Shown here: positions 1 to 12,425 of the stretch, piece after piece
Position numbering within the stretch: the stretch's first letter is position 1
How the letters are laid out: each line of letters starts with the position of its first letter
NCBI GenBank assembly: GCA_029891345.1
Contig: CM056997.1
Span: 216,295,212-216,359,211, forward strand
From: Dryococelus australis
Taxonomy: Eukaryota > Arthropoda > Insecta > Phasmatodea > Phasmatidae
Direction: 5' to 3'
DNA: 64,000 nt
Notes under the pieces: model-generated
The model's input: only the letters and a program-made list of their open reading frames with translations
Database searches by the model: none
What the model was told of the DNA's origin: nothing
Translations under genes and position numbers: made by a program

Positions 1-135
1 TCAGACCTACTTTAATTGACGGTTTGAGTTGTTGCAATTAAAAAACAATATGATATGTGCTCTATTTATTCGGCACAACACTTGTTTCGTTGTCACAGCC
101 AACGAGCTGTAGTCTATGTTCGACTACAGTAATAG
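1..135 (+). repeat. Interspersed repeat A, copy 1 (cut by window edge)
   Basis: This stretch matches 18304-18435 in the same orientation. Both contain a run like cagacctactttaattgac, then a shared block around gcacaacac and cgttgtcaca, then a tatgttcg motif. The match fades after about base 130. No coding potential is seen. It is probably the end of an unclassified interspersed element whose rest lies outside the window. Confidence 0.6.
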
Positions 136-760
136 TTAAGCTAATTGGTCATTGAGATCCACAATGTGCAGGAAAGTCCAAACACTTGTCTCATTGCTAC
201 AACAAATGACCTATAGGCTTTATGTTAGGTTATAGAGATGTTAATCACTTACAGGTTAAGGCAGTAGCGTAATTAACGAATCACTCACGCACAGGGAATA
301 TGATTTGTCACTGAGCCTCGCGGGGGGGGGGGGTGCATGTTCGTTATGTAAACAATTGTAAAGACCGCGTCTGAAGTGGCTAAAGTTAAAAATAACTAGA
401 CGTAATATTTTAATCGCAGGTGATCCAAGTCTGGTGTTTCAAAGTTCAGAGAGTTAAGAAGTTTCGTTTGGTGTCTTAACGTGACGGCTTGAGCTCCGTT
501 GTTGGAGAAATGAGGTGAGGACGGAGCCGCGACGGAATAGAAGAGCGGGGTAAACCCCGGGAAAGTCGCCAGCCAACGACAACGTCCGTCATGTTTCCCA
601 CATGCAGCAATTCGGGTGAACCCGCCGAAGATAGAACCCAGTTCGCATTAGTACTGGTAGCAGGGGAGTAGTCTGGCCACTACAACAACGCGGCCACTGA
701 ATTTAAAATAAATTTGCATCACGCAACACTCGTGACTTCAGAGATACTTCAGTTGTAATC
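136..760. other. No recognisable gene; contains a 12-G run
   Basis: I see no coding frame or known element here. A pure G run of 12 lies at 322-333. The part at 480-670 is somewhat richer in GC, with no motif I recognise. Confidence 0.5.
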
Positions 761-761
761 T

Positions 762-1028
762 GGGCTGCGGTGGTGTAGTGGGCAGATTACTTGCCTCCCA
801 CCTAGGCAAACCGGGTTCGATTCCCCGTGGGGGTTGCTCCCGGATTTCTGCACGTGAGGCTCGTACCGGACGTTTCCACTGGGTTTTCTCGGGATCTCCC
901 GTTTCCCCCCGCCTTTGCATTCCAGCTCTGCTGCATATTCACCTCACTTCAACCTCATCGTCTCTCAAGACCTCGATTTTAATAGCCACCTTAATCTCTC
1001 CTCTCCACACCCCCCTTCGCCATTTTTA
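762..1028 (+). repeat. tRNA-derived SINE, Gly(CCC)-like head
   Basis: A tRNA-like head carries an A box (TGGTGTAGTGGGCAGA, from 771) and a B box (GGTTCGATTCC, 814-824), the internal promoter of RNA polymerase III. The anticodon arm CTCCCACC and the T arm resemble tRNA-Gly with anticodon CCC. A tRNA-unrelated body follows (ttctcgggatctcccgttt and a pyrimidine-rich tail), and the same body appears in the copy at 17690-17935. That shared body makes it a SINE rather than a tRNA gene. The open frames across it on both strands are incidental. Confidence 0.85.
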
Positions 1029-2129
1029 AATCGTCCTGGTTTTAGAACATTTAAAATTTAATAAGACGACAGTATACAGCGTGTTTCTTTAAGTATGCAT
1101 GTTACAAAGTTTGGGAGGCGATTCCTTATCGAAAATGAGGTGGAAAAGGTATGTATACTTGTGATATAAAGTGATTATTAAGGTAGGTATGCACCCAAAA
1201 TTTAGGAAAGTAAAAAGCTATTAATTAAAGATATTATAAACAACTGGAAACAAAATAAAATTAATGTGGACAGTGTAGTATTGAAATAAGTTAAGCAACC
1301 TTTAAAACTGAAGTGCAAATATTATTCCCCTTCAGTAAAGAAATGCGTAGGGGTTTGCAATTATTACAACACTTGAATGTTGTACCCCTGGATGAGAAAT
1401 AGCGAAGATCTGGGGGAGGTTTGTGAAAATATGTTGGCTGACCTGGTGCCTCTCCTGAACAGGTTGACCACAGTGGTTTTATCGTCACAAGTTTCTGGCG
1501 CTTCCAGTTGTCGCGAATTACAGAGCAGCGGAAATCTGCTTGTCGATCGTCCGACAGACGGACGTACAGAAGAACAAGACATTTTTGGCAAGTTGTGTAT
1601 CGAGGGCGAGCTACTGAACTAGCAGTTTGGGAACCGACTGTTTTGAGTTCAGAACATTCCTTTCAAAACTAACGATGTGCTACCATGTGGCTGCGTGCTG
1701 GGCTTCTTAAGTAGCGAAGCGTCTGTTAATAGCATCTTGGAAATCTTCTCGGCGAGAGACAAAATATTGCAAATGCGCGAACGACTGTGCGAGTGGCTTA
1801 GGTTGTCGACAGGCTGTCACTGGCGTGGCTGATTTTTTTAGCAGCACTTTTGAAAGTAGTGAATTACATTTCCTGCTCCGCATTTTTGTTGATAAAAAGA
1901 ATAAAACTGTTTTTTTTTTAAGCAGTGAATAGTAATACTTTTGTCGCTTTACTTTCGTAGTTGCAGGATTTGGGCAAAACACGATACGTTTATTATTTGC
2001 ACTGAGGGGAACTGTAAATATATTTTATTTAGAAATGAAAATAAATAAGTAAATTGTTGTTTGCTATTTTATGTAGTAAACAAGGAGTTACGAATAACTA
2101 TTAGAATACTTTCCTCTATATGGGTGAAA
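1029..2129. other. No recognisable feature
   Basis: This is AT-rich DNA with short open frames of under 95 codons on both strands that match no family I know. The frame at 1377-1622 has no motif, signal peptide or repeat that supports it. Confidence 0.5.
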
Positions 2130-3085
2130 ATACATTTAAGTGAAGTTCTTAAAAGCTTAGATAGTAGGTAGGCGTTGACGCCTAATTGACAGCAATATCG
2201 TTAGCGATAAACCAAAAATATAAAAAACAGTACAAAGACAATTACAATACACTAATGACTTACCCGGGATTCGAATTCAGGAAGAGACTTAAAATTAAGC
2301 TAGTTTGGAATCAACTGTATCAGAGAGGTAGATTTCGGTGCATCAGCTTCAGATACAATCAGTGTAATGTTTTGTATGATTGAGTTCACTAACCTAAAAT
2401 ATTAACTGTGCCATTAATTTGAAAATAAGTCTTTGAGCCACTAAAACACATAAGTTTACATGACCTACCATAACGCTAGTTGTGTGAAAAATTTGATGGA
2501 AATCTGTTGGTTGGTCTCCGAGATATGGAATAAAAACCTCAGTATCATGAATTGGGCTATCACAAAATTGCATAAGAAAATGCTTCGTACACGGTATATG
2601 AAATAGATAAATGTCTGCATAAAAAGTTTTATTAAAATTGAAAAATTGTTAAATAGATATGCCATTTTGAAAATATTTATATCTGACCTCAAAATTTATA
2701 AGTTTGTATAGCCTGCCATACTGCAAATTGTTTTCCAATTTCGGAAAAAATCTTTTTTTTCTTTCGGAAATCACATAATTTTACTTTGTAAAGTAATAAT
2801 ATCTCACAAAATGGAGAACTAAAGAAATGTTTGGTTACACATTGTATTGTTGTAATATATAGAGCCATCGTACAAAGTTTCATTTGAATTAATTATATGA
2901 TTTCGACGATATAACATACAAAACTAAAACAGGTATATGGCCGCCATTTTAAAAATAAATCTCTGGAATACCTAAAACATATCAGTTAACATTACGTACA
3001 GCATTACTACATTTTTTCCATATTTGATAAGGATCCGCTAATTGTTTCCCGAGATATGACATAGAAAATGTATTTATTAATGTGG
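2130..3085 (+). repeat. Interspersed repeat B, copy 1, with degenerate internal units of about 270 bp
   Basis: This matches 14480-15060 over at least 500 bp in the same orientation. Shared landmarks are taggtaggc near the start, gacaattacaatacac, gattcgaattca, gagccactaaaacaca and a tggtctccgagatatgg segment. Inside, a block built on gccatttt...gaaaata...ccactaaaaca...cgagatatg recurs near 2410, 2655 and 2940, so the element carries about three diverged units. No protein frame fits. It is likely a non-autonomous transposon or an old satellite-like element; the class is unknown. Confidence 0.65.
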
Positions 3086-3260
3086 CACTATAGTATTAGG
3101 GCAATGCGGAATTCTAAAACACTAAACGGAAAAAGGTCCTTACATGACAAGTGCTGCGATAAGTCAACTTACGATTATAGAGACAAGAATACCTCCGAAA
3201 CTCTCCGAGCTCACTAAACGAGGTTACAGACTCTCTAGAATGTCATATGGACTGGTGTAG

Positions 3261-3487
3261 TAGTGCGCAATGCTCTAGAGGGGATCGGTAAAGCGGAACA
3301 GCACCCTCTCTTTCCCCAAAGGGATTTTTATACTAGTTGTATGAACCATCGCCACCCCACCCCCACCCCACAATAGTGCCCAGCACTCGAGAGGGGATCG
3401 GGAAAGAAGAATGGCAACCCCTCTTCCCCCAAGGGGTTTTTATAATGGTTGTCTAACCGAACAACCCCACCCCAAACACACAGTAGT
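3261..3487 (+). repeat. Two-copy tandem duplication, 113-bp period
   Basis: The block beginning tagtgcgcaatgctctagag at 3261 recurs at 3374 as tagtgcccagcactcgagag. Both copies run on through ggggatcgg, an a-rich patch, a ccctct...ccccaaaggg segment and tttttata, and both end in CCCCACCCC runs. The copies have diverged moderately. Confidence 0.7.
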
Positions 3488-4240
3488 AGTGGTGTAGGAG
3501 TCCTGGATCACTTTTAATAAATTGGATTATCGTTTTTATTAACCGGCTTAATTAATCCGCCTAATTAATCCTTGTGACTGATTAAGGCACATGGATAAAA
3601 TTTGTTCAATCCGATTAAATGAGTCCGAAGAAATTAATTTGATTGATAAAATAATAAATTATTTATTTATAATTTTTTAATTTGTGTGATTTTATATTTG
3701 GTAAGGGTATGTATGTATGTATGTATGTATGCATGTATATATGTATGTATGTGATTGTGCCATAAGGGCCATGTGTATTTATTTATTTCTTTTTGTTGAG
3801 AGGCAGCATCGATGTTCACCCTTGGACGTTTGACGGTCGATGAGGTGAGAGGTGTGTGGGTAGGGGTATACATGTGTTAGGTGTAATAGTAGTATAATTT
3901 TTATTTTTTGGAAAGAGTGTTTTAAATATCGTATTGAGGTGGGTGAGGGTAGGAGGGGAGTGAGGAGGTGTTGTCGGAAGTGGGACGGCCAGGTTCTGGA
4001 TCACTTGGGAAGTCGGTATAGGACTTAGGATGGTGAGGTGGAGTGAGGAGGTGTTGGCCCTTGGCCGTCTTTCAGGCGACTGATGGGAAAGAGCATCAAA
4101 GGAGTTCCTTTGTGATTACCATTATGGGACCGACTGAGGTGGAAATCGGGATAGTGGAATTCCATACAGGTTGCTGTCTGAATGTGTACTATACTCTAGA
4201 TACATGTAACGGCTGAGTTCGGAAATGTGTAATTCTATAA
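3488..4240. other. No gene; (ATGT)n microsatellite at 3708-3752
   Basis: A slightly interrupted ATGT microsatellite lies at 3708-3752. The minus-strand open frames over it read as low-complexity HTYIH-type peptides and are repeat artefacts. The surrounding GT-rich and AG-rich DNA has no recognisable element. Confidence 0.6.
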
Positions 4241-5575
4241 TATTAATATATCTGTGTTTTAAAACAACGAAGTACTGAATTGAATGTATTCAGGCGAAAT
4301 CAAATAATTATCAACAAATTAACTGCAATAGGCTACAAAAAGGACATATTTAATCACAAATCAATCAAATGCAAAGATATATGAATACAATTTATGTTCA
4401 AATAGACAACAGAACCAATGTAGTTTACTAACCCAATTAAAATGCACACACATGTAACGAATTACTAGCTAACCACAATTAAATATTCTTACTATCGAAA
4501 TGCAACTACCTGACATAATCACTCATCGACTACCACAAAAGTAACGAGTTAATACTAAGCACACAACATATGAAATACGAATTGAAACATTTCACACTTC
4601 ACAAGCCTCAAGTTAAAATAGATAAAGACACACAAAGCTATTTCTCTAGCAATTTTAGTTTAAACGAATCAGTTAAAACCCAGAAATGCCTAATACAATT
4701 TTCATGGAGCCAGATGACTTTAATTAAATCACACTTCACATCCAACAAGGTAATAAAATATTAAACATGCACAAAGTTATTGTATCGACAAGTATAGCAT
4801 TTTCCTAGAAAACTTAGGTATTTTAAAAAACAACTCTTTAGTAAAATAAAAAATCACATGCAAATTACTTTTGTGAATAACAGTGCATGGACTGGAGACA
4901 CTGTTACACACATAACTCGGTTCACCTTTATCGGCTCTCAGATCTACACCATAAACACAACATTTGAAATGGATAAAAAAGTATTTTACTATCGTATATA
5001 ATTTGTTACAAATCAATTAAATCTAAGACATGTACAAATACCCAGAACAAAATGCTAGCTAATCACAATAAAATATCCTTACTAACGATTTGCAAAATGA
5101 TATGAAAAAAAATGCACACATTCAAAAAACTCACAATTAACTCTCAGCCTCAAGCAAAAAATTACACCCTACAACACACACACACACATACACACACACA
5201 CATTCAAAACATTAAGAACGCCCCAAGATAGTGTACTATCCTTTTCCCCTAACAATATAATACTTGTCAAACAACGTTTGAATTATGAATTTAAAATATA
5301 AATCAAACATGGAATAATGACTTTACCGCCCCAGCAAAACAATTATCATAGAAACATTTAACAATTGTTTAGTAAAATCGAAACATCCCACACAAACACT
5401 GATTAAGTTAACACTATTACATGCACATGAAGTATTAATTATGGTTAAATACGCACATGAAATATTAACCACAATGAAATATAAATTATGTCAACTTTTA
5501 TCACGTAAACAAGTCAGTTCACGTAATCGCACACAAAAGTACACGAAAAATGATGACCTCGCAAATGCAATTTAC

Positions 5576-5637
5576 ATCCCCGCACACTTTAAGACGATCC
5601 AATATGTACAAACACAGTTTCCCTCTCTGTATAGTAT
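5576..5637 (+). repeat. 62-bp direct repeat, copy 1
   Basis: The 62 bases match 6885-6946 at 61 of 62 positions by eye. The flanks do not match. No similar block of this quality is seen elsewhere in the window. Confidence 0.8.
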
Positions 5638-6884
5638 TTCTTTCTCTAGCATGAGAAACGTATTTAATTTATATTTTAAAAACAACAAATTTTAAAACAT
5701 TTTTTGTTACCACGGAATACAACTTCCGATAAAGCCTAACATGGTACGTTCCTTGCCAAGATCGATCGTGTCCAAGCCGGCGGCACCTCGCTTCATCCTC
5801 ACCATACTTATCCAGACGTAGGTCACCCTCAGAAATGTATCCGTGGTGACCGCCTCAATGCTACAAATTTACTTTACACTCATGCATCCCGATAACACAC
5901 GTTTATAAAATATATGTTCATAAGTAGCTACTTGGAGAAGTTCTAGTATAAAGATGTTTCCTGGCATACTGTGTTACGAAGAAGGTTAGGAGACAAGCGC
6001 TCTGCCCAAGCCGAGCTCTACTGAAGAACTGAGATGAACCCGTTACCTGCCTGTAAGAGCATTGTCCGCCCCCACCCCCAGCCTCTCTCTCTCTCTGTCG
6101 GTCTCACAGGCTCTCGCCCTCTCTCTTTAGCCCTGTAGCCAAGGCATCGCGACCCCAGTCCTTTCCCGAAGAAATGACCCTGTCCTTTGTCGAGGAAACC
6201 ATTGGAAAAGATTTCAAAATCACATCCCAAACTGATATTAACAGTATAATTATAAATATTCACAAATACCGATTGATTCATGTCCCAAATACCTTAAAGC
6301 TGTAAATTCTATTAAATATTTCACAACTCCAAGAAATTACATTAAAGCAGGGCTAAAGGACGGAGAGGAGAAGGACGCACACCATTTTAAAAAAAAATCA
6401 AGAAAGCAGGTACCCAATAATTCCAAAATCAATACAGATATATTGAAGCCCATTTATACATCATCACCAAGAACAACAACTTTGCAACTTGATTTGAAAA
6501 ATATAAAATTGCATCTGTAAATTTCTGTTGCTTGCTACCAATAGGTGAACTAGGGGAATGAGAGAACACACATACACTGGAACAAACAGAAAAACAACAC
6601 TACTAATATATCCTGAGAAATCACCCAACCTCAATAAACACTTGTGAAATCCCGTTAAAAAAGGTAACATGACTGCCTGAGTAAAGGAAACGCCATTACA
6701 ACTTTACAAGTATAGTACCTACGCCTGATGATTCACTAAAAAGTACAACATGGAATACTAATTTTAAGAATACCATTGGGAAGGAGCAATAACCCTCATT
6801 ACAATTAACCATGAGCATTAAGGCACGCCATAAAATATCCATTAAACTCCTTGGGATTAAAATTCTTTTGGTAAATCACAATAA

Positions 6885-6946
6885 ATCCCCGCACACTTAA
6901 AGACGATCCAATATGTACAAACACAGTTTCCCTCTCTGTATAGTAT
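6885..6946 (+). repeat. 62-bp direct repeat, copy 2
   Basis: Partner of 5576-5637 with one difference (t to a). The near identity contrasts with the heavy divergence of the other repeats in the window, so this duplication looks recent. Confidence 0.8.
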
Positions 6947-7159
6947 ATGTAGTCCAAGAGACCATTCCTACAGCACGCCAAAAAAAAGGAAGAATGCACC
7001 TCTTACGAACATTCTCATACAATACTATATTGAAAATTCACACAAGCAAAACAGTGAAGAAACACTTCCCTACAAAAATCCATGTACACAAAAATCTCTA
7101 AAAAAAACACTACTAAAAAGGAAACTCTGACCCCTGCAAAATAATGACTACATTCATTG

Positions 7160-7535
7160 CAATACTTAACTCGAGTAGTACTCATATTACGTGAAAACAC
7201 GTCTAGCATGCTGAAGTCCCGATGTACGAAGTGGTGTAGACATGATCTATCGTCGGTCAGCCCGCGCAACACGAAGAGGAACACTTGCTCGGGCTGGGGA
7301 CGAACATTTATACGCGAAAACGCTGCTCGGGAAGGTTAAGGAGGCGGCGGGAATGGCGGAGAGTAGTATGGAAGGTGCCAGAGTGTGCGAGGTTGAACTC
7401 TTTACCAGTAGTAGCCACCAGACAGCGCTCGGCCGCGCCAGGAGGGCCGCGCGCCTCTCTTCGGTATAGCTCAGCGCTTGGAAGCGTTCAGACGTGCGCC
7501 ACCCCGGATTGTGGATGGGGGGGGGGGGGGGGGTG
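7160..7535. other. GC- and CpG-rich island ending in a 17-G run
   Basis: CpG dinucleotides are dense from about 7245 to 7500, for example cgctcggccgcgccagg, in contrast to the flanking AT-rich DNA. A pure run of 17 G lies at 7517-7533. A segment near 7463 (tatagctcagcgcttgg) resembles a tRNA A box, but no B box follows. Open frames on both strands here are long only because stops are rare in GC-rich sequence. It could be a promoter-like CpG patch or part of a repeat; I cannot tell which. Confidence 0.4.
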
Positions 7536-7879
7536 AGGGGCAAGAAAAACAAAAGTGCCTTTTTCTGAAGGAAAAATATAGCCTCTTCATATAGTAACCC
7601 CTCTTCAAACAAAATAACAGTTTATTAATCTGGGTTACCGAATACAGACGTGGAAAATAACCAAGCAGACTTACTAACCAAGTTCATTATCGTCATGTAG
7701 TTCTGTAAACACACCAACCCCATAATAGCAGCATTTCACCAGCTGGCGGGACAAAAAATAAATCGTTCAGGTAGGAGAGTCTTTGGCAGGACAGGAGCAC
7801 TCACATAAAATTGCTTGAGTTTGCTAATTGACACGCGCGTCAGACTTGAAGCAGGGCTTCAACTCTAGGGTCACCTTGG

Positions 7880-8546
7880 TAGGGATAAAAATATTCAAGT
7901 AAATACGAGAACTTATTCGATACTTTTCTTTCGATACCGCGTAATTTTGGTAGCGATACTTTTTAACAGAGTATTGAGTAGGTATCGATAAAAATTACTC
8001 GTATCGCTACTCACTTGTGTCAAAGGTTTTTGGTCACATGCATGAATGAAACACATTAATTTCACAACAGTTGGCAGCCTCAAATGTTATAAGTGTATTG
8101 CTTTGTGGTTGGTCAAGTTCTGTCTGCGTGTGTGCCTATTGAGTTTTGTTATAATGGGTCCTCCAAAGTTCGACGTGTGGTTATATTTTAATAAAGAAAA
8201 TGAAAAAAACGCTAAGTGTAATAAATGCTTTAAATATGTGTGATATTGTGGCAATACGTTTAACCTGCATAAACATATGAAAACCCATCCCTATAAAATG
8301 TATTGTGTTTAGGGACTACTACGAAAGCGGACTTGTTTGGTTAATTAAACAAGTTTATGTTCAATGTACCTATCAACAACTACGTAATAGTATTTTTATA
8401 TTTGTCCTTTAATCCTACGTGCAAAATTAATCGATACAATTAGGTATCGATACTTTTCATTCGATACCGAGTAGATATCGATACTTTCTTTCGATACAAC
8501 TACCAAGTCAAAGTATCGATACCTACGTGGTATCGTTTCATCCCTA
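7880..8546 (+). mobile_element. Short hAT-superfamily element with 8-bp target site duplication
   Basis: The ends are tagggat...atcccta inverted repeats. They are flanked by 8-bp direct repeats, caccttgg (7872-7879) and cgccttgg (8547-8554), matching at 7 of 8 bases. An 8-bp duplication is the hAT hallmark. At 667 bp it is far too short for an autonomous hAT of 2.5-4 kb. It keeps a BED zinc-finger fragment in the middle (8154-8313). Subterminal regions on both sides are rich in CGATAC, including four perfect TATCGATA 8-mers at 7983, 8445, 8476 and 8514. It is probably an internally deleted derivative. Confidence 0.85.
8154..8313 (+). pseudogene. BED-type zinc finger fragment of a hAT transposase
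   Basis: BED fingers are DNA-binding domains found at the N terminus of many hAT transposases. From the ATG at 8154 the frame shows a VW-x-YF aromatic start, a C-x2-C pair (CNKC), an in-frame TGA, then a GNT-x-NL stretch with H-x3-H spacing ending in KTHP, and a stop at 8311-8313. The order and spacing are those of a BED finger. Only about 52 codons survive, against well over 500 in a full transposase, and the TGA splits them. No catalytic domain remains, so it cannot act as a transposase. Confidence 0.8.
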
Positions 8547-8554
8547 CGCCTTGG

Positions 8555-11500
8555 GTTATTTCCAACTTGGTTCCATAAGCGCTTGGCGTAGGTTGCCAGC
8601 GAGGCTACATAAAGAGCGCGAGTTTACTTTGTCTTATCTATTTTCAGGAAGTGGAAAATTATAATGAGAGGAAGGTATTGTCATTCAAAAATTTCTCATT
8701 GAAATAGAAAAACATGAGTAAGAGTTTTACATTCAAATAAATATTTCGTTAGTTCAACTATGCCCTGTACTTTTTTAATACGAAAATCTTATGCATCCTT
8801 ACTAGATTACCAAACATTTAGATAAAACTTTTCGCAGAATGCTGAACAACACTCCTTTTCATAGTAAGAGTGTTGTATAGTCCCTTTTATGAAGTATTTT
8901 TTTGTTTATATAGATTTCACAGAATCACAGTAGCGTAGTCACATAAATCGTTCAAAGTAGGAATTTACTGTTCGTGACCGCGGAACGTCATACAATCATG
9001 ACGATGACGTCAAACCAGTAATAATTATTCCAAGACCCATCTCCTGTAAGATTAAGAATTCTACTAATGCGTTGTTAATTACACGGTTTGTGTCTCGTGA
9101 CTTTATTTGTGTACCTAAACGATACATAACTGCATTTGTCACTATTTGACAGACGCCCCTTCCTTAAGCACACCTACTGTAATATGCAGAAACTGTGAAA
9201 TGTTTTCTTTACTTGTCTTTTCTACATAAAATGGCAACTGTTTGTCACAGAAATTTAAGACATCGGTTTTCGTAATCAGACTGCTACAACAGGAACGTAA
9301 ATATTCTTCATACTTAGGTTTGTTGCGTACTTAAAAATATAGAAGTATACAAATAATATTCATTTTCTTTCTAAATCTCAATGGAAGCACACCACACGAC
9401 ACATTTGTTCTTTGATGGAAATAATGGAGGATCTTCGGTGTTGAACCACCGTCACAATAAGCTACGAGGGGACAACACCAAGTCTGCGTTATGTCGAGTG
9501 ATACTGTAAAGACTACGAATGGTGTGTAGGATAATTAAAAAACAAGGAAGTAGAAGCCGGATGAATCTTTTAAAAGGCGTCGTCTTGCTAGAACTGCGAA
9601 GATTCTGTCCTCTTTCTTCTTTCTTTACTCTCGGAGAAGTTGAGTTCAGTTTTTCCTTTCTTTGTTATTTCTAAAAGAATTTTCGCCCTGGCAAAGAGCG
9701 CCGCCGGTTTTTCACATGTCCGTAGTTTCGTTCGTGCCTCTTTCTCGAAGTCACTTTTTCCAATTATGATAATGGAATTTGAGATTCGTAATATGATTAA
9801 GAACCGAACCTTTCGAGAAAGCGGAATGGAGGTATGGGCAAAAAAATGCCAGGAAATGAAATAAAGTACGAAGCGGTTTAAAGGTCCTGCGCATGGCGAA
9901 GGTAGAGCGACGGAAGCTGGACCCAGACAGAGAAGAAGAGAGAGGCAACTCCTTCAACTCACGCGTGTTTTCTGTAGAGTATCTTGCGGCTAAATAGACG
10001 ACAAAAATACTAGCACCGCTGTTCGTCTTGTGTTGCTGTCGATAAGCACTTCATATTCCCTCAGTATTCACACATTTACCAAACACTCTTCAGTACTCCT
10101 GACAGGAAACAATAAACAAAAACCTATTATTTGCTGTGACTCAAGCGAGGAGACTTTGCTTCACTTAATCTTGCCTCTTAGAAAAACACGTTGATATTAT
10201 TTTGCAAAATGTAGGAAACATGGTATTTATTTAGTTTAAAACTTAAGTAGGCCTAATACCGAAAAGTTATCCAATAAGCCTGTAGAATAACACAGAAATA
10301 CATACATTCTTAATAATGTATCAACAACAAGGTTGAACCCCGCTGATGATGCTGATTTTACAATAACAAGTTCTTCTTAACAATTCTTGTCATATTATAA
10401 AGTTAGCTAGGGACGATACAAATATATATGCCTAACTATACTTTCAAAATAGAAGCTACTGGTAGCACTAAACTATGAACTACGAAAGTAGGCCTAGTTA
10501 TTGTTTCTTATTCCTTGTTTGTAATATGTTTATTAACTGTTTGACATTTCCATAATTTATAAGTACCATTGTCTTTGAACTGAAGCAATGAGTAACAGAC
10601 GTCTCTTTGAAGAATGGATGTAAAAAAATATTTTCTTGTAACTTCTAACTGCACCTTCTACTTTAGTAATACACGAACTGTCATGATCCACCCATTAATA
10701 TCTTTGAGCCGATAAAGAACCCATATGAGCAGAAGTACCGCAACGCATGTATAACCCAGTCAAAAAACCTGAATGAATTCACACTAAGATAACAGTCTCC
10801 GGTTCGATACATGTAATGATACTGAAACCGAAAAAATTTCTGATATCTAATAATTAATTCTTTGTCTATAACAAAAAAAACAGATGTTTTCATGTACAGC
10901 TAGCTGTCGTAAGGGCATAACTCGCGAATCTTCTTAATGTTTCCCAGGTGAAGAGTTAAATTGCTTGTGGGTGAATTTTAGCTCCTTCGTGGCCCAAACT
11001 ATTAAAAATTATGATGTTCAAAGGCTTGGCTCCTCACCCTCCTCAACCCTTTAGCAATCTCACCATTCCGTTAATGGGGTGGGTGGACAGTCAAATCCTG
11101 AGGGCACGAGCGAACGAAATGAGTCTACGATCCTTCCCACTACCCCCATCACCAACACAGACGAGGCTTGATGCGGAATATCATTGAAATAGTATGTGAT
11201 GACGGGAGGAAGAGGGAGGTTGCGGATGTGTGAGTTATTCCAACAGCCATTAGCAGCCAGACGTATGTTGCCGCAGGACCAGGGCTGGTCCACGTGGACC
11301 ACTGGAGGAGTTGTAGAGGGGAGAGGTATTACAAATCTCCCCTGATCAAGCGGGCAGCAGGCCAGCTGGCGGCAGAGACGCCCTGCCCTGCCTGAGAGCT
11401 TCAGGCTTGCCAGACTCCCTTCCCCACTCCAGCTCCCTGATCAAAGCTCTCTGCCAGCCGATGACGGGTCAACGCGAATTGCAATGAGGTCCGTGTGAAG

Positions 11501-12342
11501 CTCAAGTGGCGAGTCCTTTGCCTTGTCACTGAAGGATGCGGTTGCTGAAGGAACGCTCTTGTCAGTTCACAGGTTTTGGAGTCCCTAGCAAACAATACTA
11601 AACTCCTCAAATACACTTCTGCCGTAAGTCAGGACTGCGGCGGCGAAGGAAAATAGTACAAGTAAGCTTCACACGTGTTCTTTCTCGTCAAAAACATTAT
11701 GACGTGACTATTAGTGTATTAATATGGCAATAGGTAAAGGAAATATGGATCACTGTCGCTACAGTTAGAAACACTGTTTCACATATGAATATGTATCGTT
11801 TTAAATAGAGGGCAAGTTACAAATGTTCTTGCTGACATTGACACTCCTCAGTGACCAACGTTTATGTTTGAATAGCCAAACTTGTGGCTGAACAAGATTT
11901 CGGCTTTCATTTATGCCCTGAAGAAAGTTTTACTTTGCAATATTTCTTTTTAAAAAATGTATATAATAGAGACAAGAGCATACAGTGAAACCCATCTGCT
12001 TAACACGTTAATTGTATGTAGTTATCAGGTTTCTGGAAGCCAAGAAACAGCAATCACGTAATGGCAACGCTAAATGATATTTTCTGCCTACGGTATAAGC
12101 AAATATTTTGACGGACTGATACATTCCTCTAACGCGATATCTGAATACCAAACTAAAAAGATCAAATTTACAGTATATGAAATGGCTCAACTATAACGCA
12201 AACGCTTGCGAAATATATGCTCACATAGGTAATAAAATTTTTCATCTACGAATGGCGTTTCTAAGTTCTTCTATATTCGCTTCCGGGAACCTGTACATTT
12301 TGTCGAAGTGTTAAGTGCTTACTAAGAAAACCCGCCAAAATC
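8555..12342. other. No recognisable feature over about 3.8 kb
   Basis: This is mostly AT-rich DNA. The patch at 11040-11640 is more balanced in GC and carries minus-strand frames of 71 and 80 codons without a family signature. No tRNA heads, terminal repeats or transposase motifs were found. It could hold host intergenic sequence or very old repeats. Confidence 0.45.
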
Positions 12343-12425
12343 CAGGGGTGGCCTCGCTGGGAATCGAACCCGATTCTCCTTAATGAGAAGCGAGTAGTCT
12401 AACCACTACACCTCCGTGGCTCCTG
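12343..12425 (-). repeat. tRNA-derived SINE head (minus strand)
   Basis: Read on the minus strand it shows ggagccacggaggtgtagtg (A box) and GGGTTCGATTCCC (B box), with a stem-like anticodon arm ttctc...gagaa between them. The spacing of the two boxes is normal for a polymerase III promoter. The acceptor ends do not pair well and the body on the 3' side is short and unfamiliar, so I call a SINE head rather than a tRNA gene. Confidence 0.7.

Larger units (their letters stand above)
4241..7159. other. A/C-rich unclassified DNA with small internal duplications
   Basis: The plus strand is strongly A-rich and G-poor over nearly 3 kb. Short segments recur: a block around ctagctaaccacaattaaat near 4467 matches ctagctaatcacaataaaat near 5055, and a 62-bp block is duplicated at 5576 and 6885. 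A (CA)n tract sits near 5178-5203. No open frame above 90 codons has any family signature. It may be a decayed non-coding element. Confidence 0.45.

Noticed and set aside
778-1029. 83-codon frame at 778-1029 and the 60-codon minus frame beside it
   Set aside because: Both lie within the SINE, starting in its tRNA-like head.
7247-7612. 121-codon minus frame across the CpG-rich patch
   Set aside because: It crosses the 17-G run as a proline string, overlaps plus-strand frames of similar length, and has no domain.
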